Below are positions 21,905-33,142 of a stretch of DNA of 64,000 bases, in pieces. The DNA comes from Locusta migratoria. Its lineage: Eukaryota; Arthropoda; Insecta; Orthoptera; Acrididae. Location: NCBI GenBank assembly GCA_026315105.1, contig CM048744.1, positions 351,851,168 to 351,915,167 of the forward strand, written 5' to 3'. The stretch's first letter is position 1; each line of letters opens with the position of its first letter. The notes beneath the pieces were generated by a model. It saw only the letters and a program-made list of their open reading frames with translations, ran no database searches and was not told the origin of the DNA. The position numbers were made by a program, and so were the translations under genes.

Positions 21905-22848
21905 TCTTTAGGAACACTGAAGGCAATAATCACGTTAGGACTTATCTTACATGAAGGAAAGGCAAACTTTCATTTCTAGTTCATTTAGATTTGCAGAAAG
22001 CTTTTCCCATTGTTGATTGGAATACAGTCTTTCAAATTCTGAAGTCAGCAGGGGTAAAGTATAGGGAACGGTACGTTATTTACGACTTGTACAGAAACCA
22101 GACAGCAGTTATTAGAGTCGGAGGGCATGAAAAGAACGCATGGTTGGGAAGAGAGTAAGACAGGTTTGTAGTCTTTCTTCGATATTGTTAAATTTCTACA
22201 TTGAGCAAGTTGTGAAGGAATGCAAGGACAAATTTGGTTAAGGAATTAAACTTCAGAGTGAAGAAATAAAAATTTTATGGTTTGCTGATGACATAGTAAT
22301 TCTCAAAGACAGCAAAGGACCTGGAGGAGCAGTTGAAATGCATGGACAGTCAATTGAAAGGTGCGTCTAAAATGAACATTAACAAGAGCAAGTCAAAGTT
22401 AATGGAATACAGTCTAAGAAAATCAGGGGATACTAAAGGAATTAGATTAGGTAACGAAACAATAAAGATGGTAGATGAGTTTTGTTATTTGGGCAGAAAA
22501 AACACAAGATTGTCGCAGTACAGATGATATAAAATGCAGAATGGCAATGGGAAGAAAAGCGTTTTTGAAAAAGAGAAATTTGTTAATATCGAATTTTAAT
22601 TTAAGCTTAAAGCAGTCTTTTCTGAAGGTATTTGTGTGGCGTGCTGCCTTGTATGCATGTGAAACATGATCGATAAACAGTGAGGACAGTACGAGGATAG
22701 AGGGGTTTTAAATGTGGTGTTACAGAACAATGCTGAAGATTAGGTGGGTGGATCGCGTAACTAATGAGGTACTGAACAGATTGGGGAAGCAAAGGAATTT
22801 CTGGCATATCTTCACTGAAAGAAGGGATCGATTGGTACGACACAAGGA
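21905..22848 (+). pseudogene. RTE LINE fragment, both ends truncated
   Basis: Parallels the LINE protein from about the TREAILTVRL segment to RDRLVGH, with the order preserved (LQKAF, YRNQTAVI, LWFADDIVIL, RKAFLKKRNLL, MWCYRTMLKIRWVDRVTNEVLN). Frame is broken by several indels and stops. It ends abruptly at 22848, where a second LINE piece starts at an earlier protein position. Confidence 0.82.
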
Positions 22849-22877
22849 CCCGGAAGAGCAATTAAACTGCCACAATG

Positions 22878-22953
22878 GAATGGCCCGAGAGTTCTAAGGC
22901 AGTCTATCTGCGAAGCGTGCAGTTGCTCGTCGTCCGAGAATTGAGTCCTCTCT

Positions 22954-22993
<40 letters not shown>

Positions 22994-23050
22994 GTCCTTA
23001 GGCTATTTAATGGAAAGTATTTTCTAAGCCTAGGGACTAATAACCTCAGT
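22878..23050 (+). mobile_element. SINE-2, old, with GT expansion
   Basis: Weathered head (tggcccgagagttctaagg), damaged B box (gaattgagtcc), then a 36-bp GT array at 22957-22992 exactly where the family has tgtgtgtt, and a ttgtccttagg body. It sits inside the RTE fragment. Confidence 0.68.
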
Positions 23051-23061
23051 TCATTCCGCTT

Positions 23062-23248
23062 GCCGGCCGCGGGGACTGAGGCGCTCCAGTCACGGTCAGC
23101 ACGGCACCTACGGTCGGGGGTTCGAATCCCCCCTCGGGCATGGATATTTGTGCCGTCCTTAGTCTTAGTTAGTTCATAAGTAGTTTGTAAGTTTAGGGAC
23201 TGATGACCCCGTAGTTAAGTCCCATAGACTTTACAAACATTTGAACAT
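23062..23248 (+). mobile_element. SINE-1 with perfect 11-bp target duplication
   Basis: Has the SINE-1 body and tail, B box ggttcgaatcc near 23120-23130 and a small deletion in the A-box region (gccggccgcggggactg). The direct repeat tcattccgctt is at 23051-23061 and 23249-23259. It landed next to the older SINE-2. Confidence 0.92.
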
Positions 23249-24080
23249 TCATTCCGCTTAATTGCTTTCTTTAGCTATGGGCCTTAACTGTTGTCTTGAA
23301 AGGAAGGTATAAGATGAACATACAACAAGAACAAAACAAGGGTAATGCAATGTAGTCTAAGAAAACCGGACTGAACAAATTAGATTAGGTAATGAGTCAA
23401 TAAAACAAATGTATGCACTTTATCTCTCTAGCAAAGCAACTATAATGTCCGAAGTAAACAAAACACAAAATACAGAAACGCTATGTAAGGAAAAGCATTT
23501 CTGAAGAAGAGAATTTTTTTTTTATCTCAAATATTAACGGAACTGTTTAGAAGTCGTTTCTGGACGCATTTATGTAGACTGTTGTCTCGTATGGAAGTGA
23601 GACGTGGACGATAAAATAGTTCAGACACAAAGACCATAGAGGCTTTTGTGATGTAATGCTACATACGATTGCTGAAGATTAGGTGGGTAGATCGCATAAC
23701 TGAGGGAGTACTGAACAGAATTGTAGAGAAAACAAATTTCTGGCATACCTTGACTAAAAGAAAAGAAGTGATAAATTGGTAGAACACCAAGATAGACAAC
23801 ATGATATCGTGAATTTACCACTGGAGGGAAGTGTGTGGGGTAAATTTCCAGAGAGAAACCAAGAGGCGAATACAGTAAGCAAATTCAAATGCATCCAAGT
23901 TTCATTTCTTGTGGTGAGATGAAGAGGCTGGCACAGAACAGGGTAGCGTGGAGAACTGCATCAAACCGCTCTTTGGACTGAATGCAAGAAGAAAAACAAA
24001 ATATTATCCTCCCATACAATCCATTGCAGTATAATTCTATCTACATTATATTAGTACGGGACACACCAGTCTACCTAGTG

Positions 24081-24200
24081 CCGGCTGCGGTGCCCGAGAG
24101 TTCTGCGGCGCCGTCCTTAGTATTAGCTAGTTCATAAGTAGTTTGTAATTTTAGGGACTGATGACCTCGTAGTTAAGTCCCATAAGCTGTACAAACATTA
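24081..24200 (+). mobile_element. SINE-1 with internal deletion
   Basis: The head start (ccggctgcggtgcccgag) is joined directly to the gccgtcc body, removing the B-box region. The 13-bp flanking repeat agtctacctagtg / agtctacatagtg (24068-24080 and 24201-24213, one mismatch) shows it was a separate insertion. Confidence 0.85.
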
Positions 24201-24213
24201 AGTCTACATAGTG

Positions 24214-24910
24214 CTAGGTTCTATTTACAACTGTTTTTCTACAGCCTACTTCTATTCAGAATTGTGCTGTGGATTACTCGACTGCAATTCTTAACTGTTC
24301 CTCCATATGAAAATGGTGAGAATAAACAACAAGAAGCGCTTCTAAATCTACAATAAAATAGTCGCATAAAAAAAAGCAGAAAAGAAAATCCTGTTGGATG
24401 GAAGAACACATCAGAAAATCCAGTGCCTACACCAGGCATGGCCAACACTAATAGATAAAAGTATTAGATGCCCATTAGCCTCACTTTACCATTCACTCCC
24501 CTACAGAATATTTAAATAGAAAATCAAAAACACCAATACGTTGGAGACGCATACAAAATAAATCAACTGCGTAAAACAGTTACTTGCGAAACCAATTATT
24601 TATTTAAAAAGACGTAAACCGTTTATAATCTATAAATACTAAATCTGAAAACAATAATGTATTTTATACATGAGTGCTTTGAAGTTGAGAAATAAGTAAA
24701 AAAAATAAATAAATAAATAAATAAATGAGCAAATAAATAAAAGGTCAAACGCCTGTGGGTAAAATAAACTCGAACAAGAAAATTGTATTTTACTTCCAAA
24801 AACGAATAATTCTGTGGCTCCTTGTGCGCTTGCACAAACAGGTGTGCTACTGTACTTAGCCTATGCCCACTGTCTGGCTTTTGTGTAGGTTGAATATAAC
24901 TCTTCGCTCC
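24214..24910. other. Unassigned AT-rich DNA
   Basis: A short (AAAT)n array occurs near 24700-24730. Nothing else recognised. Confidence 0.55.
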
Positions 24911-25208
24911 CAATATTTTACCCCTGCTACCTTCAGAATTTGAAAGTGTGTATTCCAGTCAACAGATCAACTAGGCCTAAAGCTAAAAACTTAGGTTTGA
25001 GTTTCCTTAAATTATTTTCTGAGTCAAGTCGTAATGTGAGTATTATTTCGCGTGTTCCTACACTTAAATCTAAACTGTTGGAATCCGACCTTGGGAGGAT
25101 CAGTGTTTCCATTCCTCTGTAAATAATTCGTGTTATTATTATGACTTATTAAAGTGATGGTTCTGCAATTTTTAGACTTGTCTGCACTCGCTTCCTTTGG
25201 AATCGGAA
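24911..25208 (-). pseudogene. RTE LINE fragment
   Basis: Minus-strand match to the reverse transcriptase region (DQFGFRR to LFQILKSAGV of the intact copy), with order preserved but many indels: tacccctgctaccttcagaa, cctttggaatcgg and attcgtgttatta are the clearest shared stretches. Both ends are truncated. Confidence 0.75.
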
Positions 25209-25756
25209 ATGATACTCGAATGACTCATCCACTTCTGGATATAAGTCTCTTAGATCGCGGGACTGAGGACCTTGGTGTTTAGTCCCTTAACCTTCTGCTA
25301 TCAGTCATCAGCATCGGTGGCGGAGAATCGACATTTGAAGCCAGACAAAGAATAGAAATTGAACAGAAAAACAGGCCCTCGACAGAGTTAGAAAAGACGA
25401 GGCAGACGGCAGCGTCGTCTCCATTAGGTAGCGCGAGGTGTGGGTAGTTCCGGGCCCTGCCGCTAATGATCCCTGGCGCTGCTATTCTGGGCAGCTTCCG
25501 CTTCCGCCGCCGCCTCATCATGACAGTAGCCTAGCAGACAGCTCTGCACAAGAAACACTTCCGCTGACACTCGATGCATCAAGACATGGGTGGCGCTCGT
25601 TACAGGCAACAGCTACCGCCGTAATTTGGACCACCTCACATCGGTATTGGCAGTTTCCGCAATGTACTAAACACAGCAGAACTTTCAAACAACATTTAAT
25701 GGCGTTGAATGTACGGGATCTGCTGTCCATTATTTTTATGCGCTTATTACTTATTG
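25209..25756. other. Unassigned DNA with SINE-tail-like motif
   Basis: A gggactgaggaccttggtgt...gtcccttaacc stretch at 25258-25290 resembles a tRNA-SINE tail of another family. The GC-richer 25400-25720 part has only short frames on both strands without motifs. Confidence 0.45.
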
Positions 25757-26072
25757 GGTGCGCCTCGGTTGCACAGTGGTAGAGTGCTAGACTACAAATC
25801 CAAAGGTTGCGGGTTCGATCCCCGTCAGGTCCCAGGATTTTTAACTGTCACTTTCCACTTCTTTCACCTCTGGCAGTATTGCTCATGTGAAAAATACCGA
25901 GTAGCACCGTGGTTCGGAACCCACGTTAAACTGTAGGTCCCCCTATAACTGGCTGGGTAAGTCAGTTCGAAGGTCGGAGGAAGGCAACGGCATACCACCT
26001 CCAAACAGGATCATGCCTAGTAAAGCACTGTGGTGTTCAAACCAATATTCGGATTGTTGACTGCTTTACCTT
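25757..26072 (+). mobile_element. SINE-3, complete copy with target duplication
   Basis: A second full-length member of the family at 1063-1380, about 316 bp and very similar to it. B box ggttcgatcccc near 25813-25824. Perfect 13-bp direct repeat ttattacttattg at 25744-25756 and 26073-26085. Confidence 0.9.
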
Positions 26073-26179
26073 TTATTACTTATTGAGTATGGTCTCCGTG
26101 TTAAGCTTAATAAAATGCCAAATACAGAAGTTCTTGCACTATGAATGATTGTGTTTAGCATAAAAAAACATCCTGTCCC

Positions 26180-27063
26180 TAGGGAAGCGTCGTTATAGGT
26201 CCTTTAATGTTCATAAACGATTTAGGAGACAATCTGAATAGCTCCCTTAGACTATTCGCGGATGATGCTGTCTTTATCGATTAGTGAAGTCAGCAGAGGA
26301 TCAAAAGCAACTGCAACGCGATTTAGACAAAATTTCTGCATGGTGCGAAAATTGGCAATTGACACTAAATAAAGAAAAGTGCGAAGTAGTACAGATGACC
26401 ACTAAAAGAAATTCGCTGAACTTCAATTACACGATAAATCAGTCAAACCTAAGGTCGCAAATTCTACCAAATACCTAGCATTTACAATTACGAACAACTT
26501 AGAGTGGAGAGAACACACAGAAAATATTGTGGGGAAGGCGAACCGAAGGTTACGTTTCATTGGCAGAAAGCTTCGAAGATGCACCAGCTCCACCAGACTG
26601 CCTACATCACACTTGTGCGTCCTCTCCTGGAGTACTGTTGCCCGGTGTGGGACCCTCACCAGGTGGGACTTGTCGGAAGACAAGGTTCAAAGAAGCGCAG
26701 CTCGTTTTGTTTTATCACGTTACAGGGGGGAAAGCGTTACGAAAATGTTACACGATTTTAGGTGGAAATCTTTAGAAAAAAAAACGACGTTATTCGTTGC
26801 CGCGTGATCTATTTGCGAAATTTAAATCACCGACTTTTACATCTGAATGTGAAAATATTTTGCTAGCACTCACCTACATAGGGAGACAAGACCATCCCAA
26901 TAATATAAGAGAAATCAGATCGATAACGGAACGATTTAGGTGTTCTTTCTTCCCGCGCGCTATTAGAGAATGGAATGGTAGAGAAAGGTTATGAAAGAGG
27001 TTAATAAACTCTTTGCTAGCCACTTAAATGTGATTTGCGGAGTATCTGTGTAGATGTAGATGT
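26180..27063 (+). pseudogene. Jockey-type LINE, 5'-truncated
   Basis: Starts within the reverse transcriptase (GPLMFINDLGDNLNSSLRLFADDAVF) and continues through typical downstream blocks: AWCENWQLTLNKEKCEVVQM, LNFNYTINQS, RPLLEYCCPVWDPH, VQRSAARFV and the closing FFPRAIREWNG near 26950-26985. At least two frameshifts and one stop break it. The 3' end is a (gtagat)n-like repeat after ggagtatctgtg. This family recurs on the minus strand at 34859-34985, 46831-47457 and 48941-49905. Confidence 0.87.
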
Positions 27064-28298
27064 CACTGAGCAGCATTTATCAATCAATGGTTTGTGTAAC
27101 ATGTTTTCCTGCACACATCGTGTTCGCGTCCTTCAGAATCCAGGAAGAACACAGTGTCTGATACTGTCGTTGTCAGGGGGACTTTAAATCCTAATCGTTT
27201 ATCTTTTCCTTTAGAGTAAGAGTTCAACGTCTAAATCAATAAGTCGGCAGGTGGCACGGTTGATTGGTAGCAATTTGAACACACTCGCGCTTGCACCTGG
27301 TACGTCAATACATCTATAAGTTGTTTGCCTGTTTACCGTTAGACTATCGATGTCCTGCAACATGTCCTCGATTTAAAATTGCTCATGCAAAACACTTTCT
27401 TTCATGTAAATAAAAATTCTTCAGTGATAACCTTAATTTTGACTGTGTTGGTGTAGTGTTTGATTACACGTGAATTAAGCTGTGGTACCAACATCATTTA
27501 CCATTATTCTGTTCGAGGTTTAGTCCAGCTATCGTATTTCTGTCCTGAAAATTTAATTTCAGTGTGGAAATGACCGAGTGTTGGCATCCCGTGGGATTTG
27601 TCACATTTTGTGAGACATTTAGACAATTCTTTTTCAGGAAGAGGCAACTGGATTTAATTTTTTGCAAAAATTAACATTTCACAGAGGTAGAGTACATGAC
27701 AACCATAATTATACTGCACGAATAGCATTAGTTATGTATTGTATGGTAAACATTCTCCTCATTCTATGTGTTTGGGCTTTCAAAGAGTATTCCACAGTCG
27801 TTGCCAACGTCAACATACTACGCTGTCGTTCCCATAAGTAAAATTATACCGCTCTTCTTTCGTAGCACTTTTTTTATTATTATTACTTTGGGATACTGTG
27901 AAGAAAAGGGACATTCTGGGTTCCCGGTGGGACTTATGAGTTTTTGAGGTTGGCATTACAGAAATTACCCACTGTTCAACCAGTCCACGATATCATCCAA
28001 TCTTGAAAATATATATTCCATATTTATATACGGATCATATAAGTTTGACGAATGGAAGATTAAAAAAATCTTTCCCTGTATTGCTGTATCCGTTAGTGTT
28101 TAGTATTTGTACAGCATATAGGGAAGTGAGAACGATGCAGGATGTCTGCTAGTTGCTCATGACTTAAGTTTCTGTGGATGATGTCGCGTATTGAAACTCT
28201 TGCAGGCCTATTTTGGTTGTTGTTCCGACAAATCTTGCTAGAGTAGAGCTCAAAATGAAACTCGACCTCTTTGTACTTTGCTGAAAGACGTTGTCACA
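27064..28298. other. Longest low-repeat stretch in the left half
   Basis: About 1.2 kb of AT-rich DNA with no repeat end, tRNA-like segment or long frame on either strand. It may be unique sequence, or a repeat too old to recognise. Confidence 0.5.
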
Positions 28299-28729
28299 GT
28301 TGAAACTTCGTGGCTGATTAAAAGTTTGTGGCCGGCCGCGGTGGCCGAGGTGACTGAGGCGCTCCAGTCACGGCCACTACGGTCGGGGGTTCGAATCCCC
28401 CCTCGGGCATGGATATTTGTGCCGTCCTAGTTCGTAAGTAGTTTGTAAGTTTAGGGACTGATGACCCCGTAGTTAAGTCCCATAAGCTAAAAAAAAAAAA
28501 AAGTTTGTGCCTTTGCGGAATTCGAACTCAGTATTTCTGCCTTTCGCCAGTACCTCGCCTCCTACTTTCCAAACTTCACACACGTTCTCCCGCGAACCTT
28601 GCTGGACTAGCACTCCTGGAAAAAAGATATGGTGCAGACATGGCTTAATCACAGCCTAAAGGGATGTTTCCACAACGAAATCTTCACTCTATAGCGGAGT
28701 GTGGCGCCGATACGAAACTGTCTGGCACT
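28299..28729 (-). mobile_element. SINE-7 copy, interrupted by SINE-1
   Basis: The flanks of the SINE-1 at 28331-28498 join into one repeat that ends with gaaatcttcactct and tacgaaactgtctggca on the right and gaaacttcgtggctgatt on the left. I know this pattern from a dispersed insect repeat with a tRNA-like segment. A plus-strand piece of the same family is at 28942-29030. Confidence 0.6.
28331..28498 (+). mobile_element. SINE-1 with poly-A tail and target duplication
   Basis: Carries a small deletion between the A and B boxes (B box near 28390-28400). It ends in a run of A; the repeat aaaagtttgtg flanks it at 28320-28330 and 28499-28509. It was inserted into a SINE-7 copy. Confidence 0.88.
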
Positions 28730-28737
28730 TAACGCGA

Positions 28738-28933
28738 GCCGCGGCAGAACAGCCGTGCGCACTAAGGCTTCTTGCTGCGGTGCTCGCGGCTGTTCGCCGT
28801 CGGGTATTAGAGTCCTCCCGCGGGCGTGGGTGTCTGTATTGTCCTTAGCATAAGTTACTTTAAGTTGGGTTAAGTAGTTTGTAAGCCTAGAAACCAACGT
28901 TGTTAAGTCCCTTAGATTTAAAAACATTAAACA
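28738..28933 (+). mobile_element. SINE-2 copy
   Basis: Head gccgcggcagaacagccgtg, damaged B box (gtattagagtcc), tattgtccttagcataag body. Flanking 8-bp repeat taacgcga / taacgtga (28730-28737, 28934-28941) with one mismatch. Confidence 0.75.
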
Positions 28934-28941
28934 TAACGTGA

Positions 28942-29030
28942 AAGGCCAAGGTGGTGAGTTTGAATCCTGGTCTGACCCAGGAAATTCCATACCAGCGCAC
29001 ACCCAGCTGCAGATCCAAAGTTTCATTTTT
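28942..29030 (+). mobile_element. SINE-7 fragment
   Basis: The tgagtttgaatcctggtctg segment is followed by ccaggaaattccataccagc and ccagctgcagatccaaag, the inverse orientation of the copy at 28299-28729. Confidence 0.5.
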
Positions 29031-29512
29031 CTCCTAGACGTCTCTGCTGAAACTGTTCCTTAGTCTGCACTTTCAGTGATTTTCTAGAACTCTTGTTTCG
29101 TATCTGTAAAACTTTGCTTAATTTTTAGTTGCGCTTATTCGTCTGCTTTCATCTTTGTTTTTGTATCCCATCCTCGTCGCCACTTTTGTGTCTCGTTTCC
29201 GCCGGTTGTCTTAGGTGTCGGTGGCCGAGTAGAGAAAGACCGACACAGGAAAATAGGATGCACGCGTGTGCAGGTACGGAGGTGACCAGCCAGTGGGACA
29301 GCAGAAACTAGAAACACTGAGCTAGATTAGTATAAGAGATATATTTCATAGAAATGTTACATTACTTAACTTGGAGAGCAGCAGACTAGTAGAATGTTGC
29401 TTACATAGTTTAGATAGAGGGCTGCCTAGTGATGATTCCTAGTGCCTATCCGATAGCCAAGTCTTAACCGGTGCCTATCTGATTCCCAAGTGAACGATGC
29501 AGTTCAGTGGTG

Positions 29513-29548
29513 GCCACGAGCGGAGTTGCAACAGAGGGCGCTCGTGGC
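29513..29548. repeat. 10-bp-stem hairpin
   Basis: gccacgagcg at 29513-29522 is perfectly complementary to cgctcgtggc at 29539-29548, with a 16-base loop. Confidence 0.8.
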
Positions 29549-29664
29549 TGTCGTCGTAAGAACGCCGCGCCGTGCGTTCATGGCGGCGCGCGGCGAAAGT
29601 ACGTGGCGCGCACTTCATACTTGTGCGACACCACATTTGTTGTTACACGTGTTGTACATTCTTG

Positions 29665-29934
29665 TCAGAGAGAAGGTGGGGGAGCAGAATAAATCGGAAC
29701 CGCCGTAATGAAACCTATATTGGTTCCTAGATGTGATTTATCGCTCTGTGCCTGCCTAAAGTCTATGGAGGGAATGTGGCAGCGCTGTGGCAAGCAATTA
29801 ATTTCCCGGGCGTGCCCCCGAGTGGCTTCTCGGTCGACCTTTGAGTGCTCGCAGGTCACCCTGGCGGCCTCGTGACATTTGCCGCAGACGGCACACACGG
29901 CCCCGGCCTCTGCTTCTGCCCGCTTCTTGTACAC
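29665..29934 (-). other. Cysteine-containing open frame, doubtful exon
   Basis: An 89-codon frame whose first third reads VCAVCGKCHEAARVTCEH, a cluster of four Cys and two His that could form a small zinc-binding unit. A tgtgtacaag sequence just upstream could serve as a splice acceptor. The rest has no family feature and runs into low-complexity APPPSL. This may be a fragment of a host exon or chance. Confidence 0.12.
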
Positions 29935-30168
29935 AATTGATTACTGCTCCGCGCTTTCGTCCTCCTCTCTGCTTTTAGTGTCTGCTGACAACAGCTGACA
30001 GTTCACATCGGACTGGTTCTCCCTCCCTATTTTTTACTGAAATTTCATGTTCTATTGAAAGCAGTGAAATAAATAAATAGCTATTACTTTTCGTTTCACC
30101 GCTATGGCTTAAAATTCAACTGGTTGTTTTGCCACAAGATGTATCAATGTATTTCTTCATCCATGCCA

Positions 30169-30440
30169 TACGAGGGTCAGTTGAAAAATCCGTGCAAACA
30201 TAAAAACCACTAACGTGTTTGGGAAAACCGTTTTTATTTTTCGACATAGACTCCTTTTAAAGTTACACTTCGTCCAACGCTCTTCCTAATTTGATTCCTT
30301 CCGAATCATAGAAATTGTCCAAGCCTGCAAAATAGCTATTGCTTCTTGCAATCAACTCCTCGTTTAGATGAAATCTTCGTCCCGCCAGCCATTTGTTCAA
30401 ATTGGGGAACAAGTAGTTGTCAGAGAAGCGAAGTTTGGAG
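30169..30440 (-). pseudogene. mariner transposase 3' fragment
   Basis: On the minus strand FSDNYLFPNLNKWLAGRRF, then NEELIARSNSYFAGLDNFY, match the C-terminal part of mariner transposases, after the catalytic core. The outer edge has a tacgagggtcagttgaa terminal repeat. The transposase N-terminus and the opposite end are absent. Confidence 0.82.
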
Positions 30441-30605
30441 AATAGGGGGATGGATCTTCCTTGTATTCCCTTTGCAAACCGAGGTATTAAATACGCTTGC
30501 ACATTGCTTCCTCAAGTGCAGTTGTGCCTTGAGAATGGCAAGGTGTTCTGCCGAAATATCGGCGGTTGTCGACGACGTCACGCGGCAGCAGTTGTTTCAA
30601 CATTC

Positions 30606-31066
30606 ATTACGCCGGGAAAAGTTTCACGGTACTGTTGTAGTTTGATGGTGTTTCTCATGGAGGGGGTTTGCACCCATTGTTGATTTGCGTGGTACTAGGA
30701 CAGCACAGGCCTACATTGTTAAGCACATTCTTGCTTCCTACTGTTGAAGAGCATTTCGGGGATGGCGATTGCATCTTTGAACACGATCGAGAATCTGTTC
30801 ATAATGCACGGCTTGTGGCGGAGTGGTTACACGACATAACATCCATGTAGTGCACTGGCCTGCACAGAATCATATAGAAAACCTTTAGTATGTTGTTGAC
30901 GCCGACTTCATGCCCGGTCTCACCGACGTACATGGATTCCTCTCCTCAGTGCAGCAGTCCGTGAAGAATGGGCTGTCATTCCACAAGAAACCTCCCAGCA
31001 CCTCAATCAACGCATGCCTGTGAGAATGGAAGCTGTCATCGAGGCTGAGGGTGGGCCAACACCACA
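30606..31066 (+). pseudogene. Tc1-like transposase remnant
   Basis: C-terminal half of a Tc1-family DDE transposase in several frames: WCFSWRGFAPIVDL, then FEHDRESVHNARLVAEWL (the FQHDNAPVH block), HWPAQNHIENL (usually SPDLNPIENLW), and the typical ending EAVIEAEGGPTPH before a stop. Frameshifts and stops make it non-functional. Confidence 0.82.
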
Positions 31067-32933
31067 CTGAAGTCCAGTATTACCGACGGGGGGCGCCACG
31101 AACTTGTAAGTCATTTTCAGCCAGGTGTCCTGTTGCTATTGATAACATTGTGTTCATATGTTGTACAGCAGGTCAAATAGGAATATGCCAAAGGTATAAC
31201 AGTTAGTTATTTAGGTGTAACAATGAGTCAGTTGCGGTTGGTGCGCCATTACACAACGTCATGTACTGCGTTTACTTACGCATTCACTGTGCGCGGCGCG
31301 TCATGCCGCCGCCGAAAACACGCGCAGCTGTTGTTCCGCCGCTGATGCTGTTTCCCCGGCGCCTCGCCCCGACTGTTAACTAGCTTGGCTGCTCAGCAGC
31401 ACTACCGAGTGGCGTCTTGTGAAGGTAGCTATTGGGATCGATGTTTCACCACGTTATATTGGACACCGAATGCCACAAAGCCAACAGCAGGGGTCGCCAA
31501 GTATTTTGTATCTAACGTCGACAGTAATAACTTCGACTTTCCATGCACATACAGACAGTACACCAGCAATCTCTTGACACATTATACGAAACGTTTAGAG
31601 ACGATTTCTCGGTCGTTATAATGTAGAAGTCCACAAAAATGATTTGCGTGAGTAAAAATAATAGAATACAATTGCGAAGTCTGAAGATGACGTAGTAAGC
31701 CGAAAATCACATAACTGAGTGGAAATGAACTTATAGAACATACAAAAACTTTTACTTCGAAGTGAGTATGATGTTGTAGTACCAAGAACCGACGGAAAAA
31801 TCAGTGAAAATGTCTTCATTTACATTTGATCTAAGTTTGTTTGGCTTTCATATTAACCGCTATATCTGTGTACTCAATAACAATTGTACACACGTTATAT
31901 GAAATTTTTAATGCAATTCGTCTATAGTATTACCACCTAAAATATTTACGACTACTATTGAGACAGTCTGTCGAACAACTACATTTCTCAAACAAATTCA
32001 CGACTTGGCTCCGTTCGTCAGCTGGGTTCCCCACTCGGTCGTCTGCGCATGCGCGAAGCACTTCCATACCAGTGAGGATGGGATACATTCTATTCCGTTA
32101 TTCCGTCTACTAGCGATCGTGCACATCTTGTGCAAGTGGACGCGTCTACACGGTACGCGGCAGGCGTAACCGATGCATCATGGGTAATCTTGTGAGCTCT
32201 CATTTCCCATGTAGAAAGGGCTTTAGACTGTTAGAGCTGCTATGAGCAAAACGATTGTAACTACAATATTGTAGAGAAATAGCAGAAAGCTTGTGTCGAG
32301 GAGATTGTAAGTAGTCGATGATCACCATTTCCGCAAGCGAAAGTAACCTCGTTGAAATACAGTGGGCGGGATAGTGATTTACAGTGGTCTGCCGTGGCAG
32401 CGTTTTCGCGGCTGCGCAGAACGCCGGCGCTGCGTTATTACGGCGCTTACCACGTTATGGTCGCGATAAGGAGTCTGCGCGCAGATAAGGGCGCACCGCC
32501 ACCAGACATGTCGCCTCCAACTTTAGCTTCAGGTTAAACACAGCGGTAAATTGACAAGTTTTCCTGGATAAGCAACATGTTCATCTTTCATTATCGGATC
32601 TTATTGCTTCATTATTTTTGGAGTATCTCGTTAGTCCCTGTGTAGCTAATTCGGTTGGCTTGTAAACAGTTATAAAAACCTTTAAAGATGTACTGATTAT
32701 GCTGAACCTTGAAAAATACGCTGCTTCAGTCTCCATTTGTCAGTGGCTACAGCGTGTGATTGCTACGCGGAAGTTGTGAGCTCAATAACTGATACCAAAT
32801 AGCTTATAAAGATAATAGCTGAAATTCTTCGCTGAAACGAGTGACTGCGCTCCCGAACGCCTCCTAGCGGCGTGAGTTGTGAACTAAAACTGGAAGTGAA
32901 CGGCCGATAAGCACTGTGAGACTCAGAACACTT
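31067..32933. other. Largely unassigned DNA
   Basis: Contains a CpG-rich part near 31270-31440 and a small dispersed repeat (31676-31770). I see no gene. The upper part around 32350-32530 has a short GC-richer frame without motifs. Confidence 0.5.
31676..31770 (+). repeat. Dispersed repeat shared with 34763-34870
   Basis: The order ctgaagatgacgtagtaag, ccgaaa, ataactgagtggaaatgaac, agaacata and cttcgaagt is found again at 34763-34870. Such stretches belong to palindrome-prone dispersed repeats. Confidence 0.6.
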
Positions 32934-33131
32934 GCCGGCCGCGGTGGCCGAGGGGACTGCGGCGCGTCAGTCACGGTCTGCACGGCCACTACGAACGGGG
33001 GTTCGAATCCCCCCTCGGGCATGGATATTTGTGCCGTCCTTAGTGTTAGCTAGTTCATAAGTAGTTTGTAAGTTTATGGACTGATGACCCCGTAGTTAAG
33101 TCCCATAAGCTATACAAACATTTGAACATTT
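32934..33131 (+). mobile_element. SINE-1 with perfect 11-bp target duplication
   Basis: Complete, with B box ggttcgaatcc near 33000-33010. The repeat tcagaacactt lies at 32923-32933 and 33132-33142. Confidence 0.93.
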
Positions 33132-33142
33132 TCAGAACACTT

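Larger units (their letters stand above)
22849..23999 (+). pseudogene. RTE LINE fragment with two nested SINEs
   Basis: The piece 22849-22877 (gacccggaagagcaattaaa) corresponds to DLEEQLNGM and continues at about 23283 (ttgtcttgaaaggaaggtat) after two SINEs, running to a recognisable 3' end (tggcacagaacagggtagcg, then ggactgaatgcaagaagaa). The terminal AAC repeat has mutated. Coding frame is lost. Confidence 0.75.
29031..30168. other. Mixed unassigned region with GC-richer core
   Basis: AT-rich at both ends, with CpG-rich parts at 29480-29620 and 29800-29930. It contains a hairpin (29513-29548) and a cysteine-containing minus-strand frame (29665-29934). No repeat family was recognised. Confidence 0.45.
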
